Assembly (NCBI GenBank): GCA_016212245.1
Contig: JACRGU010000175.1
Coordinates: 1-8,608, forward strand
Origin: Nitrospirota bacterium
GTDB lineage: Bacteria; Nitrospirota; Thermodesulfovibrionia; Thermodesulfovibrionales; SM23-35
Direction: 5' to 3'
DNA length: 8,608 nucleotides
Numbering within the stretch: the stretch's first letter is position 1; every line of letters starts with the position of its first letter. Below, in pieces: positions 6,569 to 8,608 of this stretch. The translations under genes were made by a program, and so were the position numbers. A model generated the notes under the pieces. That model saw nothing but the letters and a program-made list of their open reading frames with translations, searched no databases and had not been told where the DNA came from.

Positions 6569-7516
6569 ATGTTTAGGTTTACTAAAGAACAGAAGGTTTT
6601 TGACATATCAGGAACCAAAATAGGCGGACAGTCAGGTGAATACCCACCACTTTTAATAGCGTCTATGTTTCATAATAAAGACAGAATCCTTACAGACAGA
6701 AAAGGGAATTTTGACAGGCAGAAGGCTAAAGAACTTATAAAGAAACAGGAAGAACTCTCTCGTTCTACAGGCATACCTGCCATGGTTGCGATGGTAGCAA
6801 ATACGCCAGAAGAGGCCAAAGTATATATCGATTTTTATCTTGAGACGACTGATATGCCATTCGGTATTGATATGTGGGTTGCGGAAAAGAGGGCAAAGGC
6901 TACGGAGTATATTGCACAGTTGGGCGTGCTGGACAAGTTCCTATACAATAGTATTACACCCTGGGACAAGGATATAAAGGGACAGGTGAATAAGTTAAAG
7001 GATCTTGGAATAAGGCATGTTGTTATCCAGGCCTTTGATGATAAAGACCAGACACCTAAGGGAAGGGTTAGATCACTCGAGCATATCCTTTCTCAGGGTG
7101 CAGATGTCTTTGATACGATACTTGTGGATACATCTGTTATGAACCTTCCATCAACATCCTTTTCTCTAATAGCCAATAGATTAATAAAAGAAAAATTCGG
7201 ACTTCCCTGTGGTGGTGCATATTCGAATGGGACACATATGTGGAAGGATTCGAAAACCTTTTGGGGGATCGATGGTTTTAAGACGATGGATGCTGTAGCT
7301 CAAGGTATGTCTTCGGTATTATGGAGCGATTTCAATTTTTACGGACCTATTGTTACAGCTCCGAGGATTTTTCCTGCTGTGGCAACTGCCCATATATTAC
7401 TTTCAACGCTTGTATTCGATGAAACGGGAAACATACCAGAAAACGGGAATCTTCCTATAAGAAAATATTTCTCTGATTTTATTGAGAAGGTAGTAACTGG
7501 TGGAGCCAGAAAATAA
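6569..7516 (+). CDS. mtrH: MtrH-family methyltransferase (methylcorrinoid to tetrahydrofolate)
   Basis: This 315-residue TIM-barrel protein resembles subunit H of archaeal tetrahydromethanopterin S-methyltransferase and is of full family length. Typical stretches are IGGQSGEYPPLLIASMF (18-34), GNFDRQKAKELI (46-57), the YNSI motif (126-129), LPCGGAYSNG (212-221) and the C-terminal GPIVTAPRIFPAVATAH (259-275). In archaea MtrH moves methyl between tetrahydromethanopterin and a corrinoid subunit. Bacterial homologues without the membrane Mtr subunits are known to pass methyl from corrinoid proteins to tetrahydrofolate, and no other Mtr subunit is seen here. AGGA at 6559-6562 serves as RBS. The next gene starts 18 nt after the stop, in the same operon. 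This is the likely exit step into the folate C1 pool, or the reverse reaction. Confidence 0.9.
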   Translation: MFRFTKEQKVFDISGTKIGGQSGEYPPLLIASMFHNKDRILTDRKGNFDRQKAKELIKKQEELSRSTGIPAMVAMVANTPEEAKVYIDFYLETTDMPFGIDMWVAEKRAKATEYIAQLGVLDKFLYNSITPWDKDIKGQVNKLKDLGIRHVVIQAFDDKDQTPKGRVRSLEHILSQGADVFDTILVDTSVMNLPSTSFSLIANRLIKEKFGLPCGGAYSNGTHMWKDSKTFWGIDGFKTMDAVAQGMSSVLWSDFNFYGPIVTAPRIFPAVATAHILLSTLVFDETGNIPENGNLPIRKYFSDFIEKVVTGGARK

Positions 7517-7534
7517 GAATATAAGGAGATATTA

Positions 7535-8569
7535 ATGATAGGTGCTGAATTAACATTACGGGAAAGAGTTATGAGGCTCTTTAATAGTGAAGAGGTCGAT
7601 AGTCCTCCTTGCTTCAGTGGTATGGGAAATGTGACTACAGAGGGACTTAAAAAATTCGGGTACAAATTTGCTGAGTTGCATTCAGATGCAAAGATGATGT
7701 CCGACACTGCCGCATCATCGCACAGAATCTTTGGCTTTGAATGTGGTATTGTCCCTTTTGATCTCTGTGTTGAGGCTGAGGCACTTGGTTGTGAGATAAA
7801 TGTCTATGCCCATGTGGAGGACATCCTGTATCCGACAATAAAAAAGAAATTAATAAGCAATGAAAATGAGATGGAAATATCCATTCCTTCCGGCCTGCAG
7901 GAAAAGGGGAGGATACCCCTTGTAAGTGAGGCTATTGGCTTATTAAAAAAGGATATTGGCGATGAGGTTGTTGTTGGGACATATGTCCTTGGACCTTTTA
8001 CCCTTGCAGGTCAGATAATGGAACTCAATGACCTCTTAAAACTTTCTTTCAAAAAACCTGACAAGGTGGGTAAACTTCTTGACCTGCTCAGCGACGCGAT
8101 TATTGTGATTGCCCATCAGTATGAAAAGGCAGGCGCAGATTATATAACAGTGAGAGAAATGGGAGCAACTTCTGATGTCTTAAGCCCACGTGTGTTTAAG
8201 AATCTGATACTGCCCTATCTCAAAAAAATCTTTGAAAAGCTGAGTGTACCGAGTGTCATACATATTTGTGGAAAGACAAATGATATAGTTACTTTTATGG
8301 TTGAGACAGGTGCTACAGCTATAAGCGTCGATCAGAAAAACGATGTTGTACAAACACGCCAGATACTTGGAAAGGATACGCTTATCTTCGGGAATTACGA
8401 CCCTTATAATGTTCTCGTTGCCGGAGCACCAGAATTGGTGAGGGGGACAATAAAGAAATGTATGGAAGATGGTGTGAGTGCAATATGGCCTGGCTGTGAT
8501 GTCTGGCCGACTGTGCCACCTGAAAATTTCAATGCAATGATGGATGAGGTTAAAAAATACAGGAGTTAA
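7535..8569 (+). CDS. MtaA/CmuA-type methyltransferase 2 (uroporphyrinogen decarboxylase fold)
   Basis: This 344-residue protein is closer to the canonical MtaA/CmuA pattern than the first copy. It has PPCFSGMGNVTTEGLKKFGY near the N-terminus (24-43), GPFTLAGQ (153-160), and zinc ligands H243 and C245 (VIHICG) and C321 (WPGCDVWPTVP). Its N-terminal half also has extra cysteines (C26, C70, C78, C86). AAGGAG at 7523-7528 lies 6 nt before the ATG. The stop lies 2 nt before the next ATG, so translation is probably coupled to the next gene. Family members transfer methyl between a corrinoid protein and a thiol such as coenzyme M; in a bacterium the acceptor is uncertain. Position between mtrH and the probable corrinoid-protein gene suggests it acts on that carrier. 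Confidence 0.9.
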   Translation: MIGAELTLRERVMRLFNSEEVDSPPCFSGMGNVTTEGLKKFGYKFAELHSDAKMMSDTAASSHRIFGFECGIVPFDLCVEAEALGCEINVYAHVEDILYPTIKKKLISNENEMEISIPSGLQEKGRIPLVSEAIGLLKKDIGDEVVVGTYVLGPFTLAGQIMELNDLLKLSFKKPDKVGKLLDLLSDAIIVIAHQYEKAGADYITVREMGATSDVLSPRVFKNLILPYLKKIFEKLSVPSVIHICGKTNDIVTFMVETGATAISVDQKNDVVQTRQILGKDTLIFGNYDPYNVLVAGAPELVRGTIKKCMEDGVSAIWPGCDVWPTVPPENFNAMMDEVKKYRS

Positions 8570-8571
8570 AC

Positions 8572-8608
8572 ATGGCTACAGAAGAAAAGAGAAAAGAGAT
8601 ATTGGAGA
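8572..8608 (+). CDS. 5' end of next operon gene, probably a corrinoid-binding protein (partial)
   Basis: Only the first 12 codons are inside the window (MATEEKRKEILE). AGGAG at 8561-8565 stands 6 nt before the ATG, overlapping the end of the upstream gene, so it is a real, tightly coupled start. A charged helix of this kind begins many MtbC/MttC-type methyltransferase corrinoid proteins (helical cap followed by a B12-binding domain). Such a protein is the expected missing partner of the MtaA and MtrH homologues. The product name is inference from 12 residues plus context. Confidence 0.5.
   Translation, partial: MATEEKRKEILE

Noticed and set aside
4853..8569. Heme-pathway uroporphyrinogen decarboxylase (HemE) for either UroD-fold protein
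   Set aside because: Both carry the H-x-C...C zinc ligands of MtaA/CmuA and sit with MtrH, which HemE does not.

Overview
The window opens in the 3' part of a bacterial rRNA operon. It holds about the last 1.6 kb of a 23S rRNA gene, then a 5S rRNA gene and a clean intrinsic terminator. The rest is protein-coding DNA of moderate to low GC. The rRNA is clearly bacterial, and the genes point to an anaerobe that moves methyl groups through corrinoid proteins to a folate carrier. The palindromic intergenic repeats and the gene content resemble Desulfobacterota or Nitrospirota; that placement is an impression, not a computed result.

Region 1 (1-1835) is 23S-5S-terminator on the + strand. Region 2 (about 1836-3900) is an accessory patch read on the minus strand. 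From upstream to downstream on that strand it holds a VapB/VapC-type toxin-antitoxin pair with its own promoter, a stretch of short palindromic repeats, a gene with a HEPN-like R-x5-H motif that may have lost its 5' end, an 82-bp attC-like site of the integron-cassette type, and an unrecognised 149-codon gene ending against the rRNA terminator. The stop codon of the HEPN-like gene lies inside the attC-like site and the next gene starts 23 nt past it. This is the usual layout of integron gene cassettes, although no integrase is visible.

Region 3 (about 3960-8608) is a + strand module. A Crp/Fnr-family regulator precedes a 119-nt spacer that holds an inverted repeat TGTCG-N6-TGACA. The centre of that repeat is exactly 41.5 bp upstream of the start site implied by a consensus TATAAT box. 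This is the class II activator position, and the repeat matches the CooA consensus as I remember it. The operon then runs: MtaA/CmuA-type methyltransferase 1, a perfect 41-bp tandem duplication, a carboxymuconolactone-decarboxylase/AhpD-like protein with an atypical cysteine motif, an MtrH-family methyltransferase, MtaA/CmuA-type methyltransferase 2, and the first 12 codons of another gene, probably the corrinoid protein.

Taken together, region 3 looks like a regulated pathway in which a methyl group from an unknown donor passes through a corrinoid protein to tetrahydrofolate, using MtrH and the two Zn-type MtaA homologues. The substrate-specific methyltransferase is not in the window and may lie downstream. 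The most unusual points are the CooA-like site next to a regulator that has a CooA-like recognition helix but no CooA heme ligands, the CMD protein inside a methyl-transfer operon, and the duplicated element with Shine-Dalgarno-like cores.
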